Origin: Brucella daejeonensis
GTDB lineage: Bacteria > Pseudomonadota > Alphaproteobacteria > Rhizobiales > Rhizobiaceae
Reading direction: 5' to 3'
Assembly (NCBI RefSeq): GCF_014199265.1
Contig: NZ_JACIJG010000005.1
Location: 186,001-250,000 of the forward strand
Length of the DNA stretch: 64,000 bases
This document shows, in pieces, positions 29,392 through 40,598 of this stretch. The translations under genes and the position numbers were made by a program. The first letter of the stretch is position 1; every line of letters starts with the position of its first letter. Below the pieces are notes generated by a model. It worked only from the letters and a program-made list of their open reading frames with translations. It did not search any database and had not been told where the DNA came from.

Positions 29392-30090
29392 ATGGACGAA
29401 GCCCGCAAGCTGAAAATCGCCGCCGCCGCCGAAGCACTGACGCATGTCAGGGATGGGATGCGCCTGGGGATCGGTACCGGTTCGACAGCCGAAGAATTTG
29501 TGCGTCTGCTTGCCGAAAAGGTAAAGGACGGCCTCAAGGTCATCGGCGTGCCGACTTCCGAGCGTACCGCCAGGCTCTGCGAGGAACTTGGCGTTCCGCT
29601 TACCACGCTTGAGGAAACACCGCATCTCGATCTCACGATCGACGGCGCCGACGAAGTTGACACCGACCTTTCGCTCATCAAGGGTGGTGGCGGAGCGCTA
29701 CTGCGTGAAAAGATCGTTGCCGCTGCGTCGGATGCAATGATCGTCATTGCCGATGGCTCGAAGGTTGTCGAAACGCTTGGACGTTTTCCCCTGCCTATTG
29801 AAGTCAATCGTTTCGGTCTGGGCGCGACCATGCGTGCAATTGAACAAGCTGCGGAGCGGAGCGGCCTTGCAGGCCCACTCAAGCTGCGTTTAAAAGACGA
29901 CTCACCCTTTGTAACAGACGGTGGGCATTATATCGTGGATGCATCTTTTGGCCGCATTCCCGATCCAAAGACACTATCTGACGCTCTCTTCGCGATACCT
30001 GGCGTTGTCGAGCATGGAATTTTCATCGGACTGGCACGTGTGGCCGTGATTGCCGGCAAGGACGGCATCCGCACCATGAACCGGTCCTGA
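29392..30090 (+). CDS. rpiA: Ribose-5-phosphate isomerase A
   Basis: 232 residues; interconverts ribose 5-phosphate and ribulose 5-phosphate. Family motifs seen are [15 protein letters not shown] (phosphate loop), [25 protein letters not shown] (catalytic region) and [10 protein letters not shown]. The frame is open upstream into the gph promoter region, but the ATG at 29392 gives the standard N-terminus. The DUF2059 gene follows within 26 bases. Confidence 0.96.
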   Translation: MDEARKLKIAAAAEALTHVRDGMRLGIGTGSTAEEFVRLLAEKVKDGLKVIGVPTSERTARLCEELGVPLTTLEETPHLDLTIDGADEVDTDLSLIKGGGGALLREKIVAAASDAMIVIADGSKVVETLGRFPLPIEVNRFGLGATMRAIEQAAERSGLAGPLKLRLKDDSPFVTDGGHYIVDASFGRIPDPKTLSDALFAIPGVVEHGIFIGLARVAVIAGKDGIRTMNRS

Positions 30091-30115
30091 ATTGTTTAAA
30101 CGGAGTACTGACCAT

Positions 30116-30646
30116 ATGATCCCGGCAACTGGCTTTCGCCGTCTGATAGCACCGTTTTCCGCGCTCGTACTGATGTCGGGCATTCATGCTGCTTCCGCAC
30201 AGGAAATCACCGACGCTCACCTGGAAGCTGCGCGCACCGCGATTTCCGCGATCAATGCGACCGAGCAGTTCGACGAAATTTTGCCGAATGCCGCTCGTGC
30301 TCTCAAGGGTGAGCTCATTCAGAAGGACCCGAATCTGGAAGCTCTCATCACCAAGACGGTCGATGACAAGGCCCTCGCTCTTGCCTCCCGCCGTGCAGAT
30401 CTGGAAACCGAATCCGCCCGCGCTTATGCCAAGGCGTTTTCTGAAGATGAGCTGAAAGCAATCGCGGCGTTCTATACTTCGCCCGCAGGCAAGAAGCTCC
30501 TTTCCGAAGGGCCAATCGTGACGCGTGAAGTCGTCAAGGCTGCAAATATCTGGCAGAACGGCATCGCCCGTGACCTGGCAACAAGCGTTGGCGAGGTTCT
30601 GGCCGCTCAGGCTGGCGCGGCAGCTCCAGCACAGCCAAAACAGTAA
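30116..30646 (+). CDS. DUF2059 periplasmic protein
   Basis: 176 residues with a signal peptide (cleavage near ASAQE, about residue 24). The mature part is helical, with FSEDELKAIAAFYTSPAGKKLL, the hallmark of DUF2059, followed by an Ala-rich tail (AAQAGAAAPAQPKQ). Function is not established for the family. The ATG at 30116 has CGGAG upstream. It is likely co-transcribed with rpiA and ends at a strong terminator. Confidence 0.88.
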   Translation: MIPATGFRRLIAPFSALVLMSGIHAASAQEITDAHLEAARTAISAINATEQFDEILPNAARALKGELIQKDPNLEALITKTVDDKALALASRRADLETESARAYAKAFSEDELKAIAAFYTSPAGKKLLSEGPIVTREVVKAANIWQNGIARDLATSVGEVLAAQAGAAAPAQPKQ

Positions 30647-30673
30647 TAATTTGCTGCGGTAACACCGAATATG

Positions 30674-30706
30674 AAAGCCCGGACACTTGGCCGGGCTTTT
30701 TCTTTT
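30674..30706 (+). terminator. Intrinsic terminator after the DUF2059 gene
   Basis: AAAGCCCGG-ACACTTGG-CCGGGCTTT followed by TTCTTTT. It separates rpiA and its neighbour from gor. Confidence 0.92.
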
Positions 30707-30746
30707 GCTTACATATTGGACAATCTGATTTTTTCTGGAGAATCCC

Positions 30747-32141
30747 ATGACTGGCTTCGACTATGATCTCTTCGTTATCGGCGGCGGCTCCGGCGGTGTA
30801 CGGGCAGGGCGTCTTGCCGGGGCTATGGGCAAGAAGGTTGGTCTTGCGGAAGAATACCGGATGGGCGGCACCTGCGTTATTCGTGGTTGCGTACCGAAAA
30901 AGCTTTTTGTGTATGCTTCGCAATTTTCCGAGCATTTCGAGGATTCGGCAGGATACGGTTGGGATGTCGGTACCACGAGTTTTGACTGGCGGAAGCTGAT
31001 CGAAGCCAAGGATAAGGAAATCGAGCGGCTTGAGGGGCTTTATACGAAAAGCCTTCAGAACTCGGAGGTTGAGATTTTTACAAGCCGTGCCGAACTGATT
31101 GACGAACACACTATCGAACTGAAGGCCGACGGGCGTCGTATCACGGCAGATCAGATATTGGTCGCGACCGGGGGGTATCCGAGTATGCCGGAATCGCTGC
31201 CGGGCCGGGAATATTGCATCAGCTCCAATGAAGCGTTTCATCTCGAAACACTGCCGAAATCGATTGTCATAGCCGGCGGCGGTTATATAGCGGTAGAATT
31301 TGCGAATATTTTTCATGGTCTTGGCGTGGAAACGACGCTGGTCTATCGCGGACGGGAAATTCTGTCGCGCTTCGATCCCGATCTGCGCCATCTGCTCCAC
31401 GAGACGATGGTGGCAAAAGGAATTCGGATCATCTGCGCTGCGGTTTTCGAGAAAATTGAGAAGCAGGCTGACGATTTTCTCAAAATATCGCTCAGCAATG
31501 GTGAAGAACTGCTGGCCGAACAAGCTATGATGGCTATCGGACGCAGGCCCAATACCGGAGGGCTCGGTCTGGACAAGGCTGGTGTCGAGATCGACGAACT
31601 GGGCGCGATCATCGTCGATGAATATTCGCGCACGAATGTTGCAAATATCTGGGCTGTGGGTGACGTTACGAACCGCGTCCAGCTAACCCCCGTCGCTATT
31701 CACGAAGCCATGTGTTTTCTTGAAACGGCATTCAAGGACAACCCGACGAAGCCGGATCACGAATTGATCGCCACGGCGGTATTCTCCCAGCCGGAAATCG
31801 GTACGGTGGGCCTGCCCGAGGATACGGCCGCAAAGAAATATCGCGAAATCGAGGTTTATCGAGCGCTCTTCCGCCCGATGAAGAACACACTTTCCGGTCG
31901 CAATGAGAAAACGCTGATGAAACTCGTCGTGGATACGGCAAGTCGTAAGGTCGTCGGTGCGCATATCATGGGCCCAGATGCCGGAGAGATGGCCCAGATT
32001 GTGGGAATTTCGCTGAAGTCGGGTGCTACCAAGGACGACTTCAACCGTACCATGGCGGTCCACCCGACTGCCGCGGAAGAACTGGTTACAATGTATAAGC
32101 CCACCTACCGGGTGGTGAACGGCGAAAAAGTTGAAGGCTGA
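30747..32141 (+). CDS. gor: Glutathione-disulfide reductase
   Basis: 464 residues. FAD motif GGGSGG (residues 12-17), redox disulfide Cys43-Cys48 in GTCVIRGCVPKKL, NADPH-binding GGGYIAVEFA, and the C-terminal MAVHPTAAEELV with the catalytic His. The GCVPKKL form distinguishes it from dihydrolipoyl dehydrogenase (GCIPTKAL at 645-2108). It keeps glutathione reduced in the cytoplasm. It has its own upstream region after the terminator. Confidence 0.95.
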   Translation: MTGFDYDLFVIGGGSGGVRAGRLAGAMGKKVGLAEEYRMGGTCVIRGCVPKKLFVYASQFSEHFEDSAGYGWDVGTTSFDWRKLIEAKDKEIERLEGLYTKSLQNSEVEIFTSRAELIDEHTIELKADGRRITADQILVATGGYPSMPESLPGREYCISSNEAFHLETLPKSIVIAGGGYIAVEFANIFHGLGVETTLVYRGREILSRFDPDLRHLLHETMVAKGIRIICAAVFEKIEKQADDFLKISLSNGEELLAEQAMMAIGRRPNTGGLGLDKAGVEIDELGAIIVDEYSRTNVANIWAVGDVTNRVQLTPVAIHEAMCFLETAFKDNPTKPDHELIATAVFSQPEIGTVGLPEDTAAKKYREIEVYRALFRPMKNTLSGRNEKTLMKLVVDTASRKVVGAHIMGPDAGEMAQIVGISLKSGATKDDFNRTMAVHPTAAEELVTMYKPTYRVVNGEKVEG

Positions 32142-32347
32142 TTGTTTCGTCGCAGGTTCGCCCGGTTAACGAATATTGCTGGCATAAAGTCTTCACCTGC
32201 ATTATATCAGCGCGACCACGCACGCCGGATTTTCTGGGCAGACTGGCGCTTTTGTCAGGTGCAGGCTGTCCGATCAGGAATTTCGGCTTTCGTGTAAGGA
32301 GGATATAATCCGAGAGAAATCGAGCGGATAAACAAACAGGTGCTAGA

Positions 32348-33727
32348 ATGACGAAGAACTGGACCCCGCATTCCTGGAGAAACAAGCCGATCAAGCAGGT
32401 GCCGTTTTATCCCGACGCACAGGCTCTGAACGATGTTGAGGCCCGTCTTCGCACCTATCCACCGCTGGTTTTTGCAGGTGAAGCGCGCAAGCTCAAGCAA
32501 CAACTGGCCGACGTCGCCGAAGGCAAGGCATTTCTGCTCCAGGGCGGCGACTGTGCCGAAAGCTTTGCCGAGCATGGCGCCGACAACATTCGCGATTTCT
32601 TCCGCGTCTTTCTTCAGATGGCGGTCGTGCTTACGTTCGGTGCGTCAAAGCCGGTCGTGAAGGTTGGCCGTATTGCCGGTCAGTTCGCCAAGCCGCGCTC
32701 GTCGGATATGGAAACGCAGAACGGCGTCGAGCTTCCGTCCTATCGTGGCGATATCATCAATGGTATCGAGTTCGACGCGGCTTCCCGCATCCCGGATCCA
32801 CAGCGTCAGGATATGGCGTACCGCCAATCGGCGGCGACGCTCAACCTACTGCGCGCATTTGCGCAAGGCGGTTACGCCAATCTGGAAAACGTTCACCAGT
32901 GGATGCTTGGATTCGTCGGCAAGAGCCCGCAGGCGGAGCGCTATGCAGCTTTGGCGCAGCGCATTTCCGAAACCATGAACTTCATGCAGGCGATCGGCAT
33001 CAACGCTGAAAGCAACCATTCGCTGCGCGAAACTGACTTCTACACGAGCCATGAAGCCCTGCTTCTGGGTTATGAAGAAGCGTTGACCCGTGTCGATTCG
33101 ACATCCGGTGACTGGTACGGTACGTCCGGCCATATGATCTGGATCGGCGACCGTACGCGACAGGCGGATCATGCGCATATCGAATATTGCCGTGGTATCA
33201 AGAACCCGCTCGGTCTCAAGTGCGGCCCGTCTTTGCAGCCGGATGATCTCATTCGTCTGATCGATCTCCTGAACCCTGAAAACGAAGCAGGGCGTCTGAC
33301 ACTGATTGCGCGTTTCGGTTACGACAAGGTCGGCGATCACCTGCCGCAACTGATCCAGGCTGTCGAACGGGAAGGCCGCAAGGTCGTATGGTCTTGTGAT
33401 CCGATGCATGGCAATACGATCACTGCCGGCGGCTACAAGACGCGGCCATTCGACCGTATCCTCAAGGAAGTGGAAACTTTCTTCGCCATCCACAGCGCGG
33501 AAGGCACCCATCCGGGTGGTATTCACATCGAAATGACGGGCAAGAACGTGACCGAGTGCACAGGCGGTGCCCGCGCGATCTCTGCTGACGATCTGCGAGA
33601 TCGCTACCATACGCATTGCGACCCGCGTCTGAACGCCGATCAGGCGCTGGAACTGGCATTCCTTCTGGCTGAACTGCTCAAGAAGGAGCGCGATGCCGGT
33701 GCTGAAAAGCAGGCCGCGAGCGCCTGA
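32348..33727 (+). CDS. 3-deoxy-7-phosphoheptulonate synthase, class II
   Basis: 459 residues. First enzyme of the shikimate pathway, joining PEP and erythrose 4-phosphate. The plant-like class II form is shown by [13 protein letters not shown] (metal-binding Cys), [20 protein letters not shown] and [17 protein letters not shown]. It lacks class I sequence motifs. It stands alone, with a 206-base upstream gap in which I saw no leader peptide or clear attenuator, and a terminator follows. Confidence 0.95.
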   Translation: MTKNWTPHSWRNKPIKQVPFYPDAQALNDVEARLRTYPPLVFAGEARKLKQQLADVAEGKAFLLQGGDCAESFAEHGADNIRDFFRVFLQMAVVLTFGASKPVVKVGRIAGQFAKPRSSDMETQNGVELPSYRGDIINGIEFDAASRIPDPQRQDMAYRQSAATLNLLRAFAQGGYANLENVHQWMLGFVGKSPQAERYAALAQRISETMNFMQAIGINAESNHSLRETDFYTSHEALLLGYEEALTRVDSTSGDWYGTSGHMIWIGDRTRQADHAHIEYCRGIKNPLGLKCGPSLQPDDLIRLIDLLNPENEAGRLTLIARFGYDKVGDHLPQLIQAVEREGRKVVWSCDPMHGNTITAGGYKTRPFDRILKEVETFFAIHSAEGTHPGGIHIEMTGKNVTECTGGARAISADDLRDRYHTHCDPRLNADQALELAFLLAELLKKERDAGAEKQAASA

Positions 33728-33753
33728 GGGTTTCGGCCTGATAGTTGAATTAT

Positions 33754-33790
33754 ACAGGGCGGAGGTTTAGATCTCCGCCCTGTTGCTTTT
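33754..33790 (+). terminator. Intrinsic terminator after DAHP synthase
   Basis: ACAGGGCGGAG-GTTTAGAT-CTCCGCCCTGT followed by TGCTTTT. An 11-bp perfect stem. Confidence 0.92.
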
Positions 33791-33840
33791 CAGGAAAACT
33801 CACCTATTGATTGCTTTGGCCAATTTCATTGGGGGTATGT

Positions 33841-34191
33841 ATGCAGCGCATTTTTCTGGCTTTTCTCAATTCCATGCGAGCGCTGAAATATCTTGCTGGA
33901 CATGAAAAGGCCGTGCAACAGGAACTGATGCTGTTCCTCGTGTCGTTACCTGTCGCTTTCTTTCTCGCCCCGAACTGGCTGTCGTTTTTCGTCATGACAG
34001 GAGCAATTCTGTTTCTCATACTGGTGGAAGTGCTCAACACGGGTATCGAGGCAACCTGCGACGCCGTTTCACGCGATTTTCACAAGGAGATTCAGATCGC
34101 CAAGGACTGCGGTTCGCTCGCGGTCCTGATCTCCATCGTGTTCGTGGTTGTTGCGTGGGGCTATATTCTGATCGACACCTATATTGTCTGA
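33841..34191 (+). CDS. dgkA: Diacylglycerol kinase
   Basis: 116 residues with three membrane helices. The signature EVLNTGIEATCD contains the conserved Glu/Asn/Glu active-site residues, and IQIAKDCGSLAVLIS is the following conserved helix start. In Gram-negatives it recycles diacylglycerol, for example from periplasmic glucan modification; NdvA-exported glucan is one possible source here. The ATG at 33841 gives the normal N-terminus. Confidence 0.93.
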   Translation: MQRIFLAFLNSMRALKYLAGHEKAVQQELMLFLVSLPVAFFLAPNWLSFFVMTGAILFLILVEVLNTGIEATCDAVSRDFHKEIQIAKDCGSLAVLISIVFVVVAWGYILIDTYIV

Positions 34192-34282
34192 CAAAGGAGC
34201 GGTTGATAAGCCGCATCCGTTGCATTCGCTTGTCCAGGCGCGCTAAAGCTGGGCAATGTTAGCCTCTCACGAGAATCTTGCC

Positions 34283-35935
34283 ATGCTTCGTATTGCTGTT
34301 GCACAGCTCAATCCCGTTATGGGTGATATTACCGGAAATCTGGCCAAAGCACGCGCCGCGCGTGCCGAAGCGGCCAGCATGAAGGCCGACCTCATTTTAT
34401 TCACGGAACTATTCATCTCCGGTTATCCGCCGGAAGACCTCGTTCTGAAACCATCCTTTCTTGCTGCCTGCGAGAACGCCGTGCGTGAACTGGCGAATGA
34501 TACCGCCGACGGTGGTCCGGGTGTTATCATTGGTACGCCGCTCAGCCGCCAAAGTGGCCTGCACAATTCGATTGCCGTTCTGGACGGTGGCGAGGTCATC
34601 GCCGAGCGATTCAAGGTCGATCTGCCGAACTACGGCGAATTTGACGAGAAACGCGTGTTTCAGGCTGGACCGATGCCGGGCCCCGTAAATTTTCGTGGCA
34701 TTCGCATCGGGATCCCGATTTGTGAAGATATCTGGGGCGATCTCGGTGTTGCCGAAACGCTGGCAGAAAGCGGAGCCGAAATTCTGCTGGTGCCGAACGG
34801 TTCGCCCTATCATCGCGCCAAGATGGACAGGCGCTATCAGGTTGTTCTCAAGCAGGTGATAGAGACCGAACTCCCTATGGTTTATGCCAATCAGGTAGGC
34901 GGTCAGGATGAACTGGTATTCGATGGCGGATCGTTTGCATTCAACGCCGACCGATCGCTGTGTTTGCAGATGCCGCAATTTGCGGAACAGATCACACTGA
35001 CCGCCTGGCATCGCGACGGCAATGGCTGGCGCTGCGAAGACGTCGGCAAGGCGAGACTTCCCGAAGGGTTGGAGGCCGATTATTCCGCCTGTATGCTCGG
35101 ACTTCGGGATTATGTGAACAAGAACGGCTTCAAGGATGTGGTTCTGGGGCTTTCCGGCGGTATCGACTCGGCGATCTGTGCAGCCCTTGGGGTGGATGCG
35201 CTGGGCAAGGAGCGGGTGCGCTGCATCATGCTGCCTTATCGTTACACATCGGAGGAATCGCTCAAGGATGCCGCAGATTGCGCCAAGGCGCTTGGTGTCC
35301 ATTACGATATCGTCCCGATTGCGGCTCCCGTCGAAGGATTCCTGGAGGCGCTCGATCCGCTCTTTGAAGGAACCGAGAGCGGTGTGACTGAAGAAAACCT
35401 GCAAAGCCGTACGCGCGGCACCATCTTGATGGCTGTTTCGAACAAGTTCGGTTCCATGGTGGTTACGACCGGCAACAAGTCCGAAATGTCGGTTGGCTAT
35501 GCAACGCTGTATGGCGACATGAATGGCGGATTCAATCCGATCAAGGATGTCTACAAGATGCAGGTCTATGCAATGTCGGAATGGCGTAACAGCCACGTTC
35601 CGCAGGGCGCGCTTGGGTCGGCAGGCGAGGTGATCCCGCATAATATCATATCAAAAGCGCCGTCTGCCGAGCTTAGAGAAAACCAGACCGATCAGGATAG
35701 TCTGCCGCCTTATCCTGTTCTCGACGATATTCTCGAATGTCTTGTCGAGGACGAGATGAGCAATACGGAAATCGCCGCGCGCGGTCATCCGCTCGAAACC
35801 GTGCAGCGGATTGAACATTTGCTTTATCTGGCGGAGTACAAGCGCCGGCAATCGGCGCCGGGTGTCAAGATTACCAAGAAGAATTTCGGACGTGATCGCC
35901 GCTACCCTATCACGAACCGTTTCCGCGACCGCTGA
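34283..35935 (+). CDS. nadE: Glutamine-dependent NAD+ synthetase
   Basis: 550 residues in two domains. The N-terminal nitrilase-like glutaminase has Glu in [14 protein letters not shown], Lys in [17 protein letters not shown] and Cys in [11 protein letters not shown]. The C-terminal synthetase has the PP-loop [13 protein letters not shown] and [19 protein letters not shown]. It converts deamido-NAD to NAD. gltX follows after 11 bases. Confidence 0.96.
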   Translation: MLRIAVAQLNPVMGDITGNLAKARAARAEAASMKADLILFTELFISGYPPEDLVLKPSFLAACENAVRELANDTADGGPGVIIGTPLSRQSGLHNSIAVLDGGEVIAERFKVDLPNYGEFDEKRVFQAGPMPGPVNFRGIRIGIPICEDIWGDLGVAETLAESGAEILLVPNGSPYHRAKMDRRYQVVLKQVIETELPMVYANQVGGQDELVFDGGSFAFNADRSLCLQMPQFAEQITLTAWHRDGNGWRCEDVGKARLPEGLEADYSACMLGLRDYVNKNGFKDVVLGLSGGIDSAICAALGVDALGKERVRCIMLPYRYTSEESLKDAADCAKALGVHYDIVPIAAPVEGFLEALDPLFEGTESGVTEENLQSRTRGTILMAVSNKFGSMVVTTGNKSEMSVGYATLYGDMNGGFNPIKDVYKMQVYAMSEWRNSHVPQGALGSAGEVIPHNIISKAPSAELRENQTDQDSLPPYPVLDDILECLVEDEMSNTEIAARGHPLETVQRIEHLLYLAEYKRRQSAPGVKITKKNFGRDRRYPITNRFRDR

Positions 35936-35946
35936 AAGACCGACAG

Positions 35947-37320
35947 ATGACAGTTACCGTTCGTTTTGCTCCATCGCCGACAGGCTATATCCATATTGGC
36001 AATACGCGCACTGCGTTGTCGAACTGGCTTTTCGCACAAAAGAACAATGGCAAGTTCATTCTGCGGTTTGACGATACGGATGTCGAACGTTCCCGCGACG
36101 AATATGCGCAGGCAATCGCGGTCGATCTCGACTGGCTCGGTGTCAAGCCCGATCGTGTAGAATACCAGTCGAAACGTTTCGATGTTTACGCCAAGGCGGT
36201 AGAGAAACTCAAAGAAGCGGGCCTTCTATATGCCTGCTATGAAACAGCCGAAGAACTGGAGCGTCGTCGCAAGTTGCGTCTTGCCCGTCGCCTGCCGCCT
36301 GTCTACGGCCGCGAGGGTCTCAAGCTGACCATGGAAGAGAGGGCTGCGTTCGAAGCTGAAGGACGCAAGCCGCATTGGCGTTTTCTGTTGCCCAATTTTG
36401 AATCCGATCCGTTCGATACAAGGCGTACGGAAGTGCATTGGGACGATCTGGTTCGCGGCCCGCAGACGGTGGATCTGGCATCCATGTCCGATCCGGTTCT
36501 TGTGCGCGAGGACGGCACCTATCTTTATACGTTGCCATCCGTAGTCGACGACATCGATCTGGGGATTACCCATATTATTCGCGGCGATGACCATGTGACC
36601 AACACCGGTGTGCAGATCGCGATTTTTGAGGCGCTCGGTGCCAAAGCGCCAATTTTCGGTCACCATAATCTTCTGACGACGATTTCGGGTGAGGGGCTTT
36701 CCAAGCGGAGTGGGGCGCTGTCCGTCGGATCGCTCCGTGAAGCGGGATTCGAAGCGATGGCTGTTGCCTCGCTTGCGGTGTTGATAGGCACATCGGAAAG
36801 CGTTGCCGCGGCGCCCGATATGAAAAAGCTGGCCGAGCGCTTCGACCTCGCTTCGATATCGAAGTCTTCCGCGAAGTTCGATCCAGCGGAACTGGACACG
36901 CTCAACCGCGCCCTGCTTCATGATATGTCGTATCCCGAAGCAAAGTCCCGTCTGGAGGCGTTGGGTATTTCGGGCGACAAGGCTGAAACCTTCTGGATCG
37001 CGGTGCGGGGAAATCTCGACCGTTTCAAGGATGTTGTCCATTGGTGGACCATTGTGACCGGCGATTTGCCGACGCCTCTCGAACCATCGGAAGAGGACCG
37101 TGAGTTTCTGAAACAGGCCTTTGCTCTCTTGCCGCCAGTTCCATGGGATCGCCAGACATGGAAGGTATGGACGGATGCGGTCAAGGCCGAGACTGGACGT
37201 AAGGGCAAGAACCTTTTCATGCCCTTACGTCTGGCACTCACGGGGCAGGCGCATGGGCCGGAACTAGCTGATTTGCTGGTGCTGATTGGTCCGGAAAGAA
37301 CGATGAGCCGACGACCCTGA
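35947..37320 (+). CDS. gltX: Glutamate--tRNA ligase
   Basis: 457 residues. Class I HIGH-type motif is [19 protein letters not shown], and the KMSKS counterpart is [10 protein letters not shown]. Alphaproteobacteria often carry two GltX paralogues, one of which may prefer tRNA-Gln for the transamidation route; this copy cannot be assigned from sequence alone. The 3' end overlaps a converging lipoprotein gene by 83 bases. It is probably co-transcribed with nadE. Confidence 0.94.
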   Translation: MTVTVRFAPSPTGYIHIGNTRTALSNWLFAQKNNGKFILRFDDTDVERSRDEYAQAIAVDLDWLGVKPDRVEYQSKRFDVYAKAVEKLKEAGLLYACYETAEELERRRKLRLARRLPPVYGREGLKLTMEERAAFEAEGRKPHWRFLLPNFESDPFDTRRTEVHWDDLVRGPQTVDLASMSDPVLVREDGTYLYTLPSVVDDIDLGITHIIRGDDHVTNTGVQIAIFEALGAKAPIFGHHNLLTTISGEGLSKRSGALSVGSLREAGFEAMAVASLAVLIGTSESVAAAPDMKKLAERFDLASISKSSAKFDPAELDTLNRALLHDMSYPEAKSRLEALGISGDKAETFWIAVRGNLDRFKDVVHWWTIVTGDLPTPLEPSEEDREFLKQAFALLPPVPWDRQTWKVWTDAVKAETGRKGKNLFMPLRLALTGQAHGPELADLLVLIGPERTMSRRP

Positions 37321-37975
37321 CCTTGCTGTTGTCGTTGTAAAAACGCATCTGGGGTACTGGCCCCGACGGAGGTGCGATGTAAGTCGGCATCGCCGGAGCG
37401 GAGGCGATCGGCTCCGGTGCGTAGTTGATCGGCTGGATTTCCTGATCTGTGAACGTTTCCTCGTTCGGTTTGGTGGTATTCTTATTGAGCGGTCGTTTTC
37501 TTCGTTCGTCCACAGCCACGGTTTTTCGCGGTGCGACCGCAGATTTGGGTTTCTTCCGAGTTCGACGGACTATGATCCATGTCGCTTTGCAGGATTTAAC
37601 GTAGGTCGAAGAGGACGGGCGTCCTGCGAGCGCCGCGTTCAATTCGAGCAGACGCCCCTGAAGTGTTTCGATCTCGGTTTCCAGACGCTCAATCCGGCTC
37701 GTCAAACGGGTGCAGCGATTAGATTTGACAGCATGTGAAAACAGACTTCCCACGCATCGCTCATCCGTCGCAGCCTTTCGCTTTCGCGAAAGCTCGGCCT
37801 CTTTACGTCGCAGGCGCTTTTCGGTCGGGGTCACATATTTTCGAAGGCGCTGCTTTTCCGCAACCGAGCAGACTTCGGGAGGGCGCACTGTCGTACATGC
37901 GGTCAATATCCCCGACATGGCGAATAACGCTGCCAAGAAGAAAAGAACATTTATCTTGAATGATTTTAAAAACAT
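37238..37975 (-). CDS. Lipoprotein with coiled-coil and basic region
   Basis: 245 residues. The signal peptide ends in a lipobox (ILTAC, Cys near residue 27). Next comes a strongly charged, coiled-coil-like segment ([20 protein letters not shown] and [18 protein letters not shown]), a basic middle ([15 protein letters not shown]) and a Pro-rich tail ([18 protein letters not shown]). Four Cys in the mature part could form disulfides. No family recognised. The 3' end lies antisense to the last 83 bases of gltX. It is downstream of maeB with a large palindrome between. Confidence 0.7.
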   Translation of the reverse strand: MFLKSFKINVLFFLAALFAMSGILTACTTVRPPEVCSVAEKQRLRKYVTPTEKRLRRKEAELSRKRKAATDERCVGSLFSHAVKSNRCTRLTSRIERLETEIETLQGRLLELNAALAGRPSSSTYVKSCKATWIIVRRTRKKPKSAVAPRKTVAVDERRKRPLNKNTTKPNEETFTDQEIQPINYAPEPIASAPAMPTYIAPPSGPVPQMRFYNDNSKVRVVGSSFFPDQSAPANQLVPAHAPAP

Positions 37976-38036
37976 AATCAGTCACCAAATTGAATAGTGT
38001 CCGAAAATGCTTGTTAAATATAGTTAATTAAATATT

Positions 38037-38068
38037 AACGTCGAGTATATTTTAGTATACTCGACGTT
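38037..38068. repeat. Perfect 13-bp inverted repeat in an AT-rich gap
   Basis: AACGTCGAGTATA-TTTTAG-TATACTCGACGTT. It lies 36 bases after the maeB stop and 62 bases before the lipoprotein start, in the most AT-rich stretch of the window. No U tract follows on either strand, so it is not a standard terminator; it may be a processing hairpin or operator. Confidence 0.7.
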
Positions 38069-38103
38069 ATATTCATTTATTATTGTGGACTTATATTCTC
38101 TGT

Positions 38104-40425
38104 TTATCTTTTGCGCTGGGCCGATTCGCCAGACTTCTGCAGGGCTTCCACGACTGCAAGCGCTGTCATATTGACCACGCCACGCGATGTGACCGACGGG
38201 GTCAGAATATGCGCGGGCCGGGCCGAGCCGAGCAGGATTGGGCCTACATGCAGGGCATCGGTGACGGTCTTGACCACATTCAGCGTGATATTTGCCGCAT
38301 CGAGATTCGGGAACACCAGGAGGTTGGCTTCACCCTTGAGGCGTGAATTCGGAAATACGCGATCACGCAGTGCTTGCGACAGCGCGGAGTCACCATGCAT
38401 CTCGCCATCGGATTCGAGGTCGGGTGCTTTTTCCGCAAGAATTGCTGCCGCTTCGCGCATTTTTTCCGCGCTTGCCGATTCCTTCGAACCGAAGTTGGAG
38501 TGCGAGACAAGCGCGGCCTTGGGGGCTATCCCGAAACGGCTGATTTCCTTTGCGGCAAGAATGGCCATTTCGGCAACCTCGTTCGCACCCGGCTCGACAT
38601 TGACATAAGTGTCGGTGAGAAAGAGTGCGCCGCGTTGCGATATAAGCAGGCTGAGAGCGGAATAATCGCGAATGCCGGGCACCTTGCCGATGATCTGGCG
38701 CACGACACGCAGATGCCTCTCGAACCGGCCTTCGAGGCCGCAGATCATCGCATCGGCTTCGTTGCGCATGACGGCGAGCGCCGCAATGGCGGTCGAGTTG
38801 GTGCGCACGATGGTACGCGCGGCTTCCGGCGTGACACCCTGCCTGCCTGTGTAGGACAGATAGAGGTCGACATAATCGCGGTAACGCGGATCGTCTTCCG
38901 GATTGATGAGATCGAAATCCGTACCGGGGCGAATTTTCAGACCGTAGCGACGCAGGCGGGTTTCGATGACCTGTGGACGTCCAACGAGGATCGGTGCGGC
39001 AATCCGCTCTTCGATCACGACCTGAGCGGCGCGCAGCACGCGTTCGTCTTCACCGTCGGCATAAATGACACGCTTCGGCTTTTCCTGCGCACGGGCGGCG
39101 GCGAATACGGGCTTCATGATGAGGCCGGAGCGGAACACGAAACGGTTCAGACGATCGAGATAGGCTTCCATGTCTTCGATCGGGCGGGTTGCAACGCCGG
39201 TATCCATGGCGGCCTTTGCAACAGCCGGGGCGATGCGCAGAATCAGGCGCTGATCGAACGGAGAAGGAATGATATAGTCCGAACCAAAGGTCGGCGTGTC
39301 GCCCGAATAGGCGCGCGCGGCGACGTCCGAAGGTTCCTCACGGGCAAGCGCTGCAATGGCGCGCACGGCTGCGAGTTTCATTTCCTCATTGATTGCGGTC
39401 GCGCCGACATCGAGCGCGCCGCGGAAGATATAAGGGAAGCAGAGGACGTTGTTCACCTGATTGGGATAGTCGGAACGCCCGGTGCAAATCATGGCGTCCG
39501 CACGCACTGCACGGGCTTCTTCCGGCATGATTTCTGGCTTCGGATTGGCGAGCGCCATGATCAACGGCTTCTCGGCCATCTGGCTCAGCAGTTCCGGTTT
39601 CAGCACGCCGGCTGCCGAAAGCCCCAGGAAAACATCGGCGCCGCCGATAACATCGGCGAGCACTCGCGCATCGGTCTTTTGCGCGTAGACATCTTTCCAG
39701 CGGTCCATCAGCGTGTTGCGGCCTTCGTAGACGACGCCGTCAATATCGCAAACCCAGATATTTTCGCGTTTTGCGCCGAGATTGACCAGAAGATTGAGGC
39801 AGGCGAGGGCCGCAGCTCCAGCACCAGAGGTGACGATCTTTGCATCCGCGATCTTCTTGCCGGCAAGTTCCAGACCGTTCAGCACTGCTGCGGCGACGAT
39901 AATCGCAGTTCCGTGCTGGTCGTCATGAAACACCGGAATGTTCATCTTGGTGCGGAGTTGTTCCTCCACTTCGAAACATTCCGGAGCCTTGATGTCTTCG
40001 AGATTGATACCGCCGAATGTCGGTTCCAGAGCGGAAACGACATCGACAATGCGATTGATCTCGTGAGCTTCGATTTCGATATCGAATACGTCGATATCGG
40101 CGAATTTCTTGAAAAGAACCGCTTTGCCTTCCATCACCGGCTTCGAGGCGAGGGCACCGATATTGCCAAGACCGAGAACAGCGGTTCCGTTGGAAACGAC
40201 GGCGACGAGATTTCCGCGCGCAGTATATTCGGCCGCAGTTGAGGGGTCTTCATGGATCGCGATGCACGGGGCGGCAACTCCGGGCGAATAGGCCAGCGCC
40301 AGGTCGCGCTGATTGCCGAGAGGCTTCGTGGCCTGAATTTCGAGCTTTCCGGGCTTCGGATAGCGGTGGAAAAACAGAGCTGATTCCTCAAAATCCGAAC
40401 GCGTGGAAGTCGTTTTCTTCGTCAT
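38104..40425 (-). CDS. maeB: NADP-dependent malic enzyme with phosphotransacetylase-like domain
   Basis: 773 residues. The N-terminal malic enzyme part (about 1-430) shows [47 protein letters not shown] and [11 protein letters not shown] (NADP fold). The C-terminal part (about 440-773) resembles phosphate acetyltransferase (e.g. [22 protein letters not shown]) and in MaeB has a regulatory, acetyl-CoA-sensing role. It decarboxylates malate to pyruvate. The ATG at 40425 is used; a TTG 18 bases upstream is less likely. Full family length. Confidence 0.95.
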   Translation of the reverse strand: MTKKTTSTRSDFEESALFFHRYPKPGKLEIQATKPLGNQRDLALAYSPGVAAPCIAIHEDPSTAAEYTARGNLVAVVSNGTAVLGLGNIGALASKPVMEGKAVLFKKFADIDVFDIEIEAHEINRIVDVVSALEPTFGGINLEDIKAPECFEVEEQLRTKMNIPVFHDDQHGTAIIVAAAVLNGLELAGKKIADAKIVTSGAGAAALACLNLLVNLGAKRENIWVCDIDGVVYEGRNTLMDRWKDVYAQKTDARVLADVIGGADVFLGLSAAGVLKPELLSQMAEKPLIMALANPKPEIMPEEARAVRADAMICTGRSDYPNQVNNVLCFPYIFRGALDVGATAINEEMKLAAVRAIAALAREEPSDVAARAYSGDTPTFGSDYIIPSPFDQRLILRIAPAVAKAAMDTGVATRPIEDMEAYLDRLNRFVFRSGLIMKPVFAAARAQEKPKRVIYADGEDERVLRAAQVVIEERIAAPILVGRPQVIETRLRRYGLKIRPGTDFDLINPEDDPRYRDYVDLYLSYTGRQGVTPEAARTIVRTNSTAIAALAVMRNEADAMICGLEGRFERHLRVVRQIIGKVPGIRDYSALSLLISQRGALFLTDTYVNVEPGANEVAEMAILAAKEISRFGIAPKAALVSHSNFGSKESASAEKMREAAAILAEKAPDLESDGEMHGDSALSQALRDRVFPNSRLKGEANLLVFPNLDAANITLNVVKTVTDALHVGPILLGSARPAHILTPSVTSRGVVNMTALAVVEALQKSGESAQRKR

Positions 40426-40598
40426 GGTAGCATCGCTTTCCAAAGTCTTTCGCGTCAGTAGAGCTTTCCGCTGCGCGTGGAGCGTGCAGGTTTCTGCACG
40501 CCGGGCCTTTATCGTTTCTAGTCTATTGTCTCAAATTCCAGTAGGCCCGTTTTCGAGAATGAGTTTTTCCAAATTTGCAGGTCTGTTACAGGACGCCG

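Noticed and set aside
32142-32347. A leader-peptide attenuator before DAHP synthase
   Set aside because: No short frame rich in aromatic residues and no terminator/antiterminator pair was seen.
34409-35641. A 410-codon open frame on the minus strand inside nadE
   Set aside because: Antisense to NAD synthetase, whose catalytic motifs are intact throughout; no domain in the antisense product.
38374-40242. A 622-codon open frame on the plus strand inside maeB
   Set aside because: It is exactly antisense to a well-conserved malic enzyme with all its motifs. Long antisense frames are expected from the codon bias of GC-rich genes. The translation has no recognisable domain.
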